This document shows, one piece after another, positions 1-12,487 of a stretch of 64,000 bases of DNA. Location of the stretch: the NCBI GenBank assembly GCA_949752745.1, contig OX457024.1, forward strand, positions 49,232,490 through 49,296,489, read 5' to 3'. Position numbers and translations under genes: made by a program. Within the stretch, counting starts at the first letter, position 1, and each line of letters begins with the position of its first letter. The notes below the pieces were generated by a model. It was not told the DNA's origin. It searched no databases and was given only the letters and a program-made list of their open reading frames with translations. The stretch comes from Protula sp. h YS-2021. Its lineage: Eukaryota; Annelida; Polychaeta; Sabellida; Serpulidae.

Positions 1-2990
1 TTTTTCTCGTTTACAGTGACAAACTGTAAATTTATGAAAGTGGCGTTGATGGATAGTACGGATAAGTTTCATGTGACAGGGTCACAAAAGGTGCAAAGTT
101 TGCCGATGTATTTAAAAAAGAAATACTTGCGTCGTAGATTTCGCGTGGTTGCACTGCATTTCGCATGGTTGTAGATGTGTGCGTACATTTCGCTTGTCAG
201 TTCGAAAGCATTAGCTGTGTTATTTGCAGTTCACTGCTCCTATAAGAAGTGGCCGACTTTAAATTTATGAGCGTTGCGAGATGATGTAGTACAAGAAAAT
301 GATATGTGGCAGGGTCTCAAAACTTTACAAATTTTGCTGATGTTTCTGTGAGTAAGAACATTTTGGTGTTCGCACATTTCGCATGGTTGTGTACGTACAT
401 TTGGCATGTCAATTCGAAAGCTTTAACTGTGTTAATTGCAGGCAACTTTTCTCACACCAAGTGTGACTTTGATACGTACAAAACCATGCGAAATGTGCGA
501 ACACCAAAATGTTCTAATTCACAGAAACATCGGCAAAATTTTCGAAGTTTGAGACCCTGTTACATACATGGTTGTGGACGTACATTTCGCATGTGATATT
601 TTAGGACACAGGAACAAAGTTCAGTTGCGGGCATACCTTTCAAAATTTTACAAGAAAAATAAAAAGGCGGATGAAGCTTCAGATCCATTTAAAAAAAAAT
701 AAACTGTTTTGGGGACATTTCGCTGTGATGTCATGTTTGTGGGATTCTGTTTTGGTTTACACAAGTGGGAGGAGTTTTTTTTTTTTGTATCAGTTTTTTT
801 TCCATGCAGTTCACTGTTCTTATACGAAGTGACCGACTTCTAATTTATGAACGTCACGGGTCTGGGTAGTACGTGCAATTTTCATGTAACGGGGTCTCAA
901 AACCTGCCAAATTTGCCGAGGTATTAAGAAGTGTTTTGGTTCGTACATTTCGCATGGTTATGTGCGTTCGCGTATCAGGTTTCAGTGTGTTATTTGCATT
1001 TGATTTTTCTTGTATAAAGTGACAGAGTGTAAATTTGTGAAAGTGGCGGTGATGGATAGTACGAATAAGTTTCATGTGACAGGGTCACAAAAGCTGCCAA
1101 TTTTGCCGATGTATTTAAAAAGGAAATACTTGCGTCGTAGATTTCGCGTGGTTGCACTACATTTCGCATGGTTGTAGATGTGTGCGTGCATTTCGCTTGT
1201 CAGTTCGAAAGTATTAGCTGTGTTATTTGCATTTCACTGCTCCTATAAGAAGTGGCCGACTTTAAATTTATGAGCGTTGCGAGACGATGTAGTACGAGAA
1301 AATGATATGTGGCAGGGTCTCAGAACTTGCACATTTTGCTGATGTTTCTGTGAGTAAGAACATTTTGGTGTTCGCACATTTCGCATAATTGTGTACGTAA
1401 ATTTCGCTTGTCAATTCGAAAGCTTTAGCTGCATTATTTGCAGTCCATTTTTCTCACACCAAGTGGCCGAATTAAGTACGTACAAAACCATGCGAAATGT
1501 GCGAACACCAAAATGTTCTAATTCATAGAAGCATCGGCAAAATTTTTGAAGTTTGAAACCCTGTTACATACATGGTTTTGGACGTACATTTCGCATGTGA
1601 TATTTTAGGACACAGGGACAAAGTTCAGTTGCGGGCATACCTTTCAAATTTTCACATGAAAAATAAAAAGGCGGATGAAGCTTCAAATCCGTTAAAAAAA
1701 TAAACTGTTTTGGGGACATTTCGCGGTGATGTCATGTTCGTGGGATTCTGTTTTGGTTTACACAAGTGTGGGGAATTTTTTTTTTTTTTTTTGTATCATT
1801 TTTTCCATGCAGTTCACTGTTCTTATACGAAGTGACCGACTTTTAATTTATGAACGTCACGGTTCTGGGTAGTACGGGCAATTTTCATGTAACGGGGTCT
1901 CAAAACCTGCCAAATTTGCCGAGGTATTAAGAAGTGTTTTTGTTTCGTACATTTCGCATGGTTATGTGCGTTCGCGTATCAAGTTTCAGTGTGTTATTTG
2001 CATTTGATTTTTCTTGTATAAAGTGACAGTCTGTAAATTTATGAAAGTGGCGGTGATGGGTAGTACGGATAAGTTTCATGTGACAGGTGACAAAAGCTGC
2101 CAAGTTTGCCTATGTATTTAAAAAAAATAAATACTTGCGTCGTAGATTTCGCGTGGTTACATTACATTTCGCATGGTTGTGTATGAGCGTACATTTCGCT
2201 TGTCAGTTCGAAAGTTCTCTGTTCGGAGTGACCAATTTCAAAGTTTATGAACGTTACGAGATTGGGTAGTACGAGCAAAAGGTATGTGACAGAGCCTCAA
2301 AACTTGGAAATTTTGCCGATATTGCCGTGATTAAGAAAATTTCGGTGTTCGCACATTTCGCATGGTTGTGTGCGTACATTTCGCATGTCAGTTTGAAAGT
2401 TTTAATTGTGTTATTTGCAGTTCACTTTTCTCATACTAAGTCACCTACTTTAGTACGTACACAACCATGCAAAATGTGCGAACACCAAAATGTGCTTATT
2501 TACAGAAACATCGGCAAAATTGTCAAAAGTTTGAGACCGTGTCACATGCATGGTTGTTATACGTTCATTTCGCATGATTGTGTATAAACGTGCATTTCGC
2601 TTGTCAGTTTTACCTGTTATTTGCAGTTCACTGTTCTTATACGAAGTGACCGACTTTAAATTTATGAACGTCGCGAGAAGGGCGTACGCGCAAACGTGAC
2701 ATTGTCTCAAAACTTGGAAAATTTGCCGATGTTTCCGTGATTAAAAAATTTTGGTGTTCGCACATTTCGCATGGTTTTGTACGTACATTTCGCATGTCAG
2801 TTTGAAAGTTTTAATTGTGTTATTTTCAGTTAATTTTTCTCATACGAAGTCACCGACATTAACTTTATGAACGTCACGAGAGGGGTAGTACACCCAAGTT
2901 GTGTTGCATGGTCTCTAAACTTGCAAATTTTGTGCATGGTTGTGTACGTACATTTCGCATGTTAGTTTGAAAGTTTCTGCTGTGTATTTT
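1..2990. repeat. Tandem higher-order repeat, about 1 kb period
   Basis: A block beginning GTAAATTTATGAAAGTGGCG recurs near 27, 1030 and 2035, so the unit is close to 1,003 bp and about three copies are present, the first cut by the window edge. Each unit is built from related sub-blocks of roughly 200 bp that share the phrases ACATTTCGCATGGTTGTG and GAAGTGACCGACTTTAAATT. Each unit also holds an inverted pair of about 95-bp arms, for example 303-403 against 470-570. Short open frames here read the repeat in several frames and are not genes. Confidence 0.85.
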
Positions 2991-4640
2991 GTTTTCTTTA
3001 GGAAGCTTTTATGTGGTTTATATCTCATTGCCTCACGTTTTTTTCGGCCTATCATTAAATTTTAAGTAGTGTACATAACACTGAGCTTGAAAATAAGATA
3101 GAGTTGGTTATTTACACAAGACGGTTATATCAGTGAAGGATTTTGTTGTATTATTTTTCCTGTATTTTGGTTATATTTTAAAAGAGTTTTGTTTTTAAAC
3201 ATTCATCTGTATAAATCTGTATTTTGTTTTTAAACAATTCATCTGTATAATATAAATCTACGTTTTTAAACATTCATCTGTTTTAATATCTTTTGTGCTG
3301 CTCTTCAATATTTTGTAAATCTTCAATTAATGTTAAATAGTTTATGTATAGAAATGAAAGAAAATAAATATTACATTGGGATTATGGTGTAAATAAAAGA
3401 AAACAAACTCTACGCTTGTTTGGCTTTTATTTAGTGTTTCCCTAATACTCTTTTACAGAAAGCACGTGGCCTTTGTTTATAAACAAAATCGGTTTGTTTA
3501 CATTTTTTACACAGTCTCGATTCACATCAAACTTATAGTTGCAGATATCAAAAAATGGTGTAAAATATGCAAATTATGTAAACAAAATATTCTGTTTCGC
3601 AGGGTTCATGCTTTGTTAAATTTCTCTTAATCTGTTGTCTTTTATATATTTTCGCTTTCGGAATTGAATGTAAAAAAAATCTACCGAGATTTTCATATAC
3701 AACTTATGTCTGAAAAGTCCCTAATAACGAAGTTAGATTTTTGGCGTACATTTCGCGAGTTGGAGAAGAAATCGCGATTCGTCGTTTGTTTCCCGACATA
3801 CCTGTATATGTGTGTGTGTGTGTGTGTCAGTGTTGTGAACAAAATGTGTGCAAGTTATCTCGAGAATAGAAAGTCGTATCGACTTCAAATTTTACATGGG
3901 TATTTCTTGAGTCGGTCGGACGGTTCTTTCAACTTTTGACGCATGTCACGTGATTAGGGCAGGCGTATGACGTCATTACTAAAAATCTTGTGTGCGAAAT
4001 TTCTCAGCTGCTGGACATCGAAGAAAGTTGAACCTTGGTGTTGTTGTTGCTTGGTAGGTCCAAAAGATTCTTTCAAACTTTGTAAAAAAAAAAAAAAAGG
4101 TACATCGAACTGGTGTGGCTTATCACGTCATCACTGAAAAATGCATATAATTCGGACAAGATCTTGTCTGCAAAATATCTCGATAATAGAAAAAAGAAAG
4201 TCGTAACAGTTGTTTTGGGCATCATTACGTAAAAAATTACCTATTGTTAAACAAAATATCTCGATAGACGAAAGTCGGATCAACTTCAGATTTGATGTAG
4301 TTATTCCTCGGATAAGTCGCACGTGAACAGAAACAAATTAAGAAAGGTGTATAACGTCAACGACCAACCCCCCCCCCCCCCCTCCCTTCCCCTCCTCCCC
4401 ATTTTGTCGCCTTCTTTGTTAACTAAGCATAGTTGTTAACTACACTGTTGATTTCAGCGTTTTCCAGAAGATTCTCGAGTGTTCCCACTTTTTTTTTTGG
4501 AATAGCGAAAGCATTACTGTCGATCCATTGCTTTTTCTTATTGCCTGAAATTGAGCTTTTTGTGCTTTTCTCATCTATGTTTCTTACGTAACATGCCACT
4601 CAGTCAGAGGTGAGTATCAGTTGTGGCGCATGTTGAAGTC
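2991..4640. other. Non-coding AT-rich stretch with minor repeats
   Basis: No exon or RNA gene was recognised. It holds a short (TG)n run near 3808-3826 and a poly-C run near 4369-4386. A degenerate repeat of the form TATCTCGATAATAGAAAGTCG followed by an AACTTCAGATTT-type phrase occurs about three times between 3845 and 4320. Confidence 0.6.
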
Positions 4641-4649
4641 GTTATCTAT

Positions 4650-5560
4650 GGAACTGGAATGCTTTTGTCGTATTTATAGGTCTCAAGAGTCTGGCTATTG
4701 TTTTTTTTTTCGCCGCATACTTGATTCAGTTGCCAAGCTGTTCCATATGTGGGAGCTATTTCGTGTCGGGTAGCATTGTTTGCAGTACCTGGTATTTTGT
4801 GTTGTGAGAAGCTGCTCATCATTTTGCCAAGGAATATGACTCCCCTTCCCCCCCCCCCCCTTCTTCCACCGAAGCGAGTCACCTGATGCAGTTGGAAGGA
4901 ATGGCTTTCTTGTACTTTTTGGTTGATGGGAATGTACGAAGACAAGGTAGTATGTAATGGCTATAACTACACTTAGGATACAGATCGTTACCTTGGGTAA
5001 AAGGGTTGGGTTTGCGTTTACAGCCGGACCCACATTAGATGTCTGGGGAGGGGGGGGGATGTCGGTTAATAAAAAAAAATCCAGACCTGGATAAAAAGGT
5101 GTAAAGTAAGAACTGTTTGTTATGACTGCTTCCAGATTCGGATAAAAAGACGTACGGTAAAACTTGTGTGTTTTGACCAACTTCTATAGCCGGATAAAAA
5201 TGTAACGCACAGTAAAACTGCTGTAGTCACAAACTTCCAGACCTGAATAAAAAAGACCTACAGTAAAACTACGCTTTAGCAACCATGTTCCAGACTCGGA
5301 TAAAAAAGACGTGCAGTAATATCTGTTTTTAGTGACCACCATCTGCTTCGTTTATTTTTGAATTTTTGACAATGATTTATCATTGTGTTTGCGGAAATAT
5401 TTTATTTCAGCAATAAGAAGAAAAGGAAAATTTTTTTGGGGAATTATGGGATTAGTTTCGGGGAGACATTTGTTTCTGTTCACAAAAGCAAAAAACTAAA
5501 TAGGTGTCGTTTGAAAGTGTAACATAAGCCTGTACTCTTTATTTTTTGTGCACTGGCCGC
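4650..5560. repeat. Dispersed repeat copy A with internal ~60-bp tandem units
   Basis: The segment around 4725-4790 (GTTGCCAAGCTGTTCCATAT and following) is clearly related to 45540-45605. The downstream order is also shared: a G/C-rich patch, then iterated CCAGACCCGGATAAAAAGACGTACAGTAAAAC-like units of about 60 bp at 5080-5330, then a block about flat conversion to AAACTAAATAGGTGTCG near 5495. The two copies look like one dispersed element, family unknown. Confidence 0.65.
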
Positions 5561-5589
5561 TCTAGTTATGATCTAATTTTCGACCTTTT

Positions 5590-6060
5590 GAGATTAAATG
5601 ATGTTACATAAGACCAACTTCGGCGACCTTGGCTTTCTCGGTCGTGGTGAAGATCAAAAACCGGAAATTGGCCATTATCTCGAAAATGGTAAGAGACGGA
5701 GCGATTCTGAGCTCATTTTCGAAAGTTTGGGACCAAACAACGTTACATAAGAGATACGAGACCTTGATCTAGGTCACGGTCAAAGCAAAAAAACCGGAAG
5801 TTGATAACTATCTCGAAGACGGTAAGCGATTTTGAACTCATTTTCGACCCTTTGGGCTTAAGTCATGTTACATAAGAGCTACCTCGGTGACCTTACCTTG
5901 GTCACGGTCAAGATGAAAACCGGAAACTGCCCATTATCTCGAAAAAGGTTAGAGCGGTTCTGAGTTCATTTTCGACCTGTCGGGCCAAAAACGACGACGA
6001 AGAAGGGGTACCTGGGTGACTTTGACCTTCTCGGTCACAACTTAATACAGACATTTTCTT
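5590..6060. repeat. Degenerate ~120-bp tandem repeat
   Basis: The order GACCTTGGTCACGGTCAAG, CCGGAAATTGGCCATTATCTCG, GAGCTCATTTTCGACC, then ACGTTACATAAGA recurs three to four times with a spacing of roughly 110-125 bp. No protein resemblance was seen. Confidence 0.65.
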
Positions 6061-6789
6061 TGATGGTTTCTGCAAGTGGGTCATTCCGCTTTCTAGCAGA
6101 ATTCGGTCTAGTTGACAAATGAAAACATACTCAGTTACTGGACAAATGGTGTAAAGCTTATTCAAGCAGCAGGGGGCGCTATCTAAATAAAATAAAAAAA
6201 TAGCCTCTGATGTTCGGTTAAACCAATATTATGGCTTATCCGAATATTTTTTTTTCATCTCGGAGTCTGCTTTTTAAAAGCGAGGATTGCAACATCAACT
6301 TGATCGTATCTCTAGCTCGGAAACAGGCAAAATACGGTGCGTGACGCATAAATAAAAGTAGGGAATGTTTTGGATAGTCTTATTCGCTTTTCTTTCTGCA
6401 ACAATACAAGAACAATTACAGTTAGAAGTGCCATTTAAGCTTGCAACCGTCCAATACTAACAAAACCATATGAAATGCAAAAGGGGTGGTCGGGACTGGG
6501 CGATATGAAGGGCCAAACATTAAGTAAACGGGGCAATGGGTGAACAGAGACATGCAATGCACAAAATGGAGGGGAAAAGAGGGGGCAGAAGGGATGGAGA
6601 GGCGGAAGTTTTTGAATGCTTAAATGCTGCAGGTTGCTCCTAACCTCGCTCCGAGCCGAGTTACGTGAAGAAGGGAAGGAGATGAAGCTATATAAATACC
6701 CGCAGCAATTCCCCCCAAGGCAAGGGGCGGGAGGGGGGGTTGACCAATAGCCATAAAGCTAAACACATGCAGCTGCGACTTGATGTCGG

Positions 6790-7003
6790 TGTCCATACCA
6801 ACTGACCACCGGACAAATGACTACCGGTCACATGACCGACCATCTGGACACCAGCTGAATTTGCAGTCATTTTTTTTGGGGGGGGGGAGGGGAGTGAGAA
6901 AGCTGAAGAGACATCGGGAGTCAAAATCATAAGAATGCTGCACACCCAGACAAACAAAGCTTGACAGCATGGATCAGGATGGTGATTTGTCCGGTGGTCA
7001 AAT
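6790..7003. repeat. Short element with inverted GACCACCGGACAAATG ends
   Basis: GACCACCGGACAAATG near 6803 is matched by its reverse complement at about 6985-7000, and a variant phrase, GACTACCGGTCACATGACC, follows the left copy. The phrase resembles the reiterated ends of the Mutator-like element at 14352-15314. No target duplication could be identified. Confidence 0.4.
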
Positions 7004-8275
7004 GCCCTAAACCCCATGATGGGGCATCGTGTGTATTCACTCTCGCAGAGTGAAAGTGGATCGAGCGAATGGCGAAAGTTTCAACCAATCAGGGTCCAGT
7101 GAAAACATTGCCATTGGCAATGAACCCTGCACGAAAGCAAGCAGTTGCAAACGTTTCAACTAGAAATAAACACACTTTATTTATCATAATAAATATGTAA
7201 TAAATGTCGCTGTGACCGAGCTATTTTACTCGGACTATCCAATAATTCGGTTAATTGTTGTATATATTCACTTGTTTATTTTTAGTTGTTCACTTGTTTA
7301 TTATAATGTTTTATTATTTATTTTTTACTTATTTAGTTATTTATATTTTATATTTACGTATTAATTTTTGTCGGTTTTCCCACATCTCGGAAATGGCTGG
7401 AGCTAGGAAACTGAAACCTGGCACACTGCCATCTTCATTAACATGAAAATACTTTTAACCTATGACGTTGTCTTTGGCGTCATTAATTGTTTTAAGCTAA
7501 ATATTCCGAAAACGATTGCATTTACACACTACTTTTTCATAAAGAATTATTTTGTTAATATGGTTTCTTATTTTACATTATTATGGCGTCATTTTGCAGA
7601 CACTTCTTATTTTTGCACTTTTAATGCCGATTTCAACTTATCTGATACACAACATTTACATTACAAGGAATTACATTTTACATTACAAGGAATTTATGAG
7701 AAATGTTCTGATAAGTTAGAAAAAAGCCCTTTCACCCACCGTCCCACCTGGGATTCCGGAAAAACAGAAGTTTTAGGGGTTTTAGAGCTTCTTAAGAATT
7801 TTAGGTGTTGGCAAAAAAAAAAACCTAAAATAAAAAATACAGGCTTTTAAGCATTTAAAAGGTTCTGGCTGTTTCGCTGGATGCCTGAACATTACGAGTC
7901 CGGAGAGTGGTTCAACAAGATACGGCAGTGCCATATCACTGAGGTAAAGGCGAAATGATGCTGGAAAAGACCTAACTATACATCGTACTTAATGGGTATA
8001 AGTAAGTCTACTACTGTACTGGCATACGCTTGGTTTAAGAAAAAGGTGTAGTAAACGGAGAGTCAACAGGCAGACACTGTTAGTCTGGACTCAGTCGTCC
8101 GATCGGGGATCCAATACAAGACCCCAGTTTCTACACTGTACGGTTTGCAAAACAGCGGTACTTGCTTGTGTGCGCGCGAGGCCACTTGCCAGATGTCACA
8201 CACAAAAAACTCAGTCATCATTAAGCTACCCGGCCTTAATCCTCACAAGGTAATCCTGTTTGCGCAGCTCTGTCA
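7004..8275. other. 3' flank of GPN2, no gene recognised
   Basis: This lies immediately downstream of the GPN2 stop codon on the minus strand, so part of it is expected to be the 3' untranslated region. Several minus-strand AATAAA-type signals occur around 7175-7300. The poly(A) site cannot be decided. No other coding block was recognised. Confidence 0.5.
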
Positions 8276-8503
8276 TCATGTAAGAAAATCAGCGGCTGTC
8301 GTGTCCACAAGCCTGTCGTCTGGCCCAGCTTCTTCCTGTCTATTCATGTGCTTTTCTTGTATGGTTTGAATTTTCTCGTACTCAAATTCTGCGCCTACTG
8401 CGCAGGACAGAAGAGACCCAATGTTCCTTTCTTCTGTGTCACCGAACACATATCCGTTGGCCTTGTCCACTTGCTTCATAACGCGTAGCATGCTCTGTTT
8501 GTC
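8276..8503 (-). CDS. GPN2: GPN2 exon 5 (last coding exon)
   Basis: This exon encodes residues 236-310 and the TGA stop of GPN-loop GTPase 2. It opens after an AAAG acceptor with DKQSMLRVMKQVDKANGY, the conserved C-terminal VDKANGY block of the GPN2 family, and joins exon 4 in phase 0. The tail (IQEKHM onward, ending ADFLT) is acidic and weakly conserved, as in other family members. With this exon the reconstructed protein has 310 residues, the usual length for animal GPN2. The acceptor is weak: its pyrimidine tract is short and purines precede the AG. The reading-frame join nevertheless leaves little doubt. Confidence 0.95.
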   Translation of the reverse strand, partial: DKQSMLRVMKQVDKANGYVFGDTEERNIGSLLSCAVGAEFEYEKIQTIQEKHMNRQEEAGPDDRLVDTTAADFLT

Positions 8504-9499
8504 CTTTATAAAGCAACACAGTACACAGATGGCCATATGAACAACTTGTTGGTAACAGAAAAGCCCCCCCCCCCCAACTTGAAAGCACCCCTCCGGAGAT
8601 TACCCCCCCCCCATACTCTATGTCAAACAACAGATGCGCAATACAACAAGCGCTCCAGAAGCATCCTGCTGATGACGTTTTCCAAGACCAGCCTGGAAGA
8701 CACGTTCAATTATACACACAAAGTTATATAAAAAAAAAATTACTAAAATTTCAAAATATTGTCATTTTCACGTTTTCATTTACCAGAACAATAATACGAC
8801 ATAGCAGACCTGCAATATGTGCTCTATCCGTGTGAAAAATTTTTCAAATCCCCCCCCCCCCCCGAAAAAAATATAATACATTTCATGAAAATAACTAAAA
8901 TATATGTTTTTTTACTGTATGAAGTTACACAACTTACAAGAGAAAACTTTATGGTAAAGAGGCGTAGACAAAGTACCCCATATGGGAGTCAATATCCAAG
9001 ATTTTAACTCATTTTCAAAGTGATTTCATTTCGGTAATTATTGGTCAGACATTGTAATACCAGACAAGGCACAGCTGCAATATATAATCTCCCAGTGTGT
9101 GAAGTTTTAAAACTGAACTGAGAAAACTTAATGGCAAGCAGGAGCGAACAAAGTAGGGATAGCGTTTGGTCAATTCTGGCTGAGGGCTAAGACGGGATTG
9201 AGGATGTTAAGTTCAACCGTAACAACCATGATTCGAAAAATTCAAGACTACATAAACTAATGCGTTGACCTAAATTATATCTGTCGTTCGATGCGTCTGT
9301 TTAGAAACCCCATCCCGAAAAGAAGCAACTGGTGAACTAAAGCCTCAATACAGTGGTGAATGGGCAACTGCCTGTTGATTTTTTATCACTGGAGTCAATT
9401 ATGCGCAATTATTTACAGACGCAGTAATTCCAAGACGAGAAATGGCTGCTTTTGTGGCAATTAAAGTAAACATAAATAAATAAGTAATTTCGAACTCAT

Positions 9500-9715
9500 T
9501 CTTCCTGACTTTTTGGCAATTTTTCAGTGTTTTTCTTGACTTTTTAGCAATTTTTCAGTGTTTTTCTTGACTTTTCCTGACTTTTTGGCAATTTTTCAGT
9601 ATTTTTCTTGACTTTTCCTGAGTTTTTAGCAATTTTTCAGTGTTTTTCTTGACTTTTCCTGACTTTTTGGCAATTTTTCAGTGTTTTTCTTGACTTTTCC
9701 TGACTTTTTGGCAAA
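9500..9715. repeat. ~40-bp minisatellite in GPN2 intron 4
   Basis: The phrase TTTTTGGCAATTTTTCAGTG followed by TTTTTCTTGACTTTTCCTGAC recurs about five to six times with near-identical copies. It ends 19 bp before the exon 4 donor, so it fills the first part of the intron. Confidence 0.9.
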
Positions 9716-9733
9716 TTTTGCCACAACTCTCAC

Positions 9734-9832
9734 CTGGACATCCAGCGTGACGAAAGCAACTAAACTGTATTCCTGAATGACTTCTACGAGGGCCTCGTTC
9801 ATTTTCTTATATTTTTCAAAGAAAACATCATC
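9734..9832 (-). CDS. GPN2: GPN2 exon 4
   Basis: A 99-bp exon encodes residues 203-235, DDVFFEKYKKMNEALVEVIQ and the following EYSLVAFVTLDVQ. This matches the conserved region after the G domain, where family members read xDPFFxxYxxLNExL and EDYSLVSFxPLxxQ. The acceptor is CTGCAG and the donor CAG|GTGAGA, both canonical on the minus strand, and both boundaries are phase 0. The exon lies between a 1.2-kb intron containing a 40-bp tandem repeat and a 2.2-kb intron containing a Helitron-like element. Confidence 0.96.
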
Positions 9833-9984
9833 CTGCAGAAATACCAAAACATAATCTCTTTTGTCAGCAATTTATCATTATCTAGTATTCAGTATTTAAC
9901 AGCAATTCGTATGCTTTGAACCGGGCTTCAAATGAAAAAAAAAATGTCCAGGGACATTGTGACCAGCCGAGATCTAGTGAATCA

Positions 9985-11387
9985 AGTGGCAATAGGCTTG
10001 TACGATCACATTTTAAAAACCGGTTATGGAAATTTTTTCAAAAGGGCGGTATTTGCGTAATCTCTGGCGGATCTCAAAAAAGTAAATTTCAAAGAATCCT
10101 AACTTTGAACTACGCCTACAAAATGAAAGAAATCTGACGAAATTTACATGCACAAGAACTATTTTGAAAACCTTGATCCTCAAAATATTAAACGGTGGCA
10201 TAAGAGTAATTTCGGAGGTGCGCAAAAAAAGAAAACATCACATTCAGAGTAATACTCTAAAATTTCGAATAAATTCAATCAAACTGCAGCAGGCAACGCT
10301 GCAGTAGTCTAATAGACATTTTGCAACATTTGAAGGCAATTCGATCAAAATATTGAGAGAAAAAAGAACATTTAGAAAACTAGCTCAGCAAATTATAAAT
10401 GCCTCCCCCCCCCCCAATAAGCCAATTTTTGCCGGCTCGACAAAAAAAAAATCAAATTTACAAGAGAGAACTATCTAGGGGACAATGGTTCAAAATTCGA
10501 AAGAAATCTGATCAAAATTGTGGGAGAAGAAACATTCTGAAAACTGACAATTAGATTTTTAAAAATGTGCCCCCCCCCCCTCAATCTCTATTTAGAAAAT
10601 TTTTAGCCAGTCGTCAAAAAACCTCTTCAAAAGAGGACCGCCTAATGAACGTTCGTGCAAAATTTGAATGCAATCCGCTCCAAACTGTGGGAGAAAAAGC
10701 ATTTTGAAAACTGACTGCCGAAAAATGTCGCCCCCCCCCCCCCCACCATCCAGTCAAAAAAGTAGCCTTTTAAAAGAGGACAGTCTAGTGAACATCTATG
10801 CAACATTTGAAGGTAATCAGATCCAAACTGCGGAAGAGAAAAATCCTTTGGAAAATTGGCTGTCAAAAAATAAATAAAAAGTGTCCCTATTTGGTAAATT
10901 TTTGGTGATTCACCACAACACTTCTAGAGAGGTCAATCCACTAAACATTCGTACAAAATTTGAAAGAAATGCGATTCACATTGTGGGAGTAGAAGCACTT
11001 TGAAAACTGGCTACCAAAAAATTGTAAATGCCCCATTTAGCCAAATTTTTAGCGGATCGCCAAAAAAGGTCATTTCTCACGACAGAACCATATAGAAAAC
11101 AATTCTACAAAATTCGAAAGAAATCCGATCAAAATTGTGGGAGAAGCAGCATTTCAAAAATTGACCGCTAATAAATTAAAAAATGTCATTCATCTGGTCA
11201 ATTTTTGGTTGATCGACAAAAAAATTTTCAAGAGAGGCCTTCCTACTAAACATTTATGTAAAATTTGAATAAAATCCGATCAAAACTGAGGGATAAAAGC
11301 ATTTTAAGTAAAAGTTTACATACAGACGACGGATACCCCCTCTACTGATGAGATAAGATCAGCCCGACGAAGTCGACTGGTCTAAAA
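9985..11387 (+). mobile_element. Helitron-like element HINE1, copy 1 (core array plus 3' end)
   Basis: About nine degenerate units of roughly 150 bp follow one another. Each has the order GATCAAAATTGTGGGAGAAG, AAAACTGGCTACCAAAAAAT, TTAGCCAAATTTTTAGCGGA, TCGCCAAAAAA. The array ends with AAGTAAAAGTTTACATACAG, GACGACGGATA, then an imperfect hairpin AGATCAGCCCGACGAAGTCGACTGGTCT and CTAAAA. A central tandem array, a microsatellite-like patch and a terminal hairpin before CTAA fit the non-autonomous Helitron/Helentron class described from bivalves (pearl-like). The class is inferred; no transposase is present. It sits in GPN2 intron 3. Confidence 0.75.
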
Positions 11388-11539
11388 GGGCACAAAATGT
11401 ACTAGAAAAAGTACCAAAATTGCCTTTCAAAGGAGATATTAGTTCTAAGATTTTTCGCTTGGGCCTTCAGTGCTTGCACTTTCATACGGGAAACACTTTA
11501 GATACTTCCAAGCAGCAACTTGAAGTTGGTAATACAAGG

Positions 11540-11795
11540 TCAGGTAAGCCAGGTCAACTGCGTTGTTGTAAATCAGCTGACCTCTGGGCAGGCCTATTTG
11601 ATTTGTATAAACACAGAGAAAAAAGAAAAATAAAACAAGATTTTTGGCCAATGCCGAATCGCTGAAAAAAGAAAGTTACATTATACGACTGGGGCTTTTT
11701 CTAGAGAAATTTTAAACAAATATCGGCCTCCAGCCAGGTCAATTGCGTAGTTGTAACCTCTGGTAGGCCTATTTGATTTGTATAAATACACAACA
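11540..11795. repeat. Direct duplication in GPN2 intron 3
   Basis: The phrase GCCAGGTCAACTGCGTTGTTG, then CTCTGGGCAGGCCTATTTGA and TTTGTATAAACACA at 11549-11617, recurs in slightly shortened form at 11734-11792. Only two copies are present. No coding content was recognised. Confidence 0.6.
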
Positions 11796-12046
11796 GATTG
11801 TTTAAAAAAGTAGTTCCTCTCTTTTATGAGTGCACTTTTCGCGGAATCCGAATGTGGTCCGAGGAGTAAAAAGGTGTTACATACACAACCGAACTGCCGT
11901 AGAGGTTAGCTATTGGACAACAACGAGTCATTTTTTTTTAACTGAGTTGAGAAACAGGACTATTTTTCTTTCTGGCTTTACGAGTTTCATGAACAGGAAG
12001 AAATGTGAGTTTGGAGATAACCCGTTATGATTTCACTTTCATTTAC

Positions 12047-12487
12047 CTTCATCTGATCCAAGAGATAAGATAAATCCAGAACCTCGGTGAAGAAGTCCAA
12101 GTTAAACGGCAACTTGCCATACTTCTCGATCAAGTCGGCCTTCGATAAGACGTTGACATGAGGTAACTCCACTTGTAACATCGTTGACAAGGACGTTAAC
12201 AGAACGCTAATGAATTTGGCCGGGTCAGAACAGTAATGTGAGTCCACCAGGTGTACTGCAGCCAGCCGAAACTGCCACTTCGTCAACTGTGCAAAAATAT
12301 TCCTGACGGATTTATTGTGTGTGTAGAGTTCAACTTGTCCAGGGCAATCGAACAGGACATAGTGGTCTTTGAGCTTGTCCAGTTGTTGATGCAGCCAGTC
12401 CAGGTTCTTCTCCAGATACTCCATACAATAAATCAAGCCGCCATTCGGCCCTAGCTTCAGGTGATCCATGACGTCTTCTAGGCAAAT
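12047..12487 (-). CDS. GPN2: GPN2 exon 3 (core of the GTPase domain)
   Basis: A 441-bp exon encodes residues 56-202 of the GTPase core. Visible motifs are the family-defining GPN insertion (GPNGG, residues 68-72), the G3 motif DCPGQ (102-106), [19 protein letters not shown] (134-152), and the G4-type SKAD (170-173) for guanine recognition. The GPN loop of one subunit reaches into the active site of its partner. Family members act as dimers in the cytoplasmic assembly and nuclear import of RNA polymerase II. The acceptor is TTGCAG and the donor AAG|GTAAAT, both phase 0. No frame damage is seen in any motif, so the gene looks functional. Confidence 0.98.

Noticed and set aside
6688..7017. 109-codon minus-strand frame
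   Set aside because: It overlaps the inverted-phrase repeat at 6790-7003 and a poly-G/poly-C patch, and shows no family resemblance.
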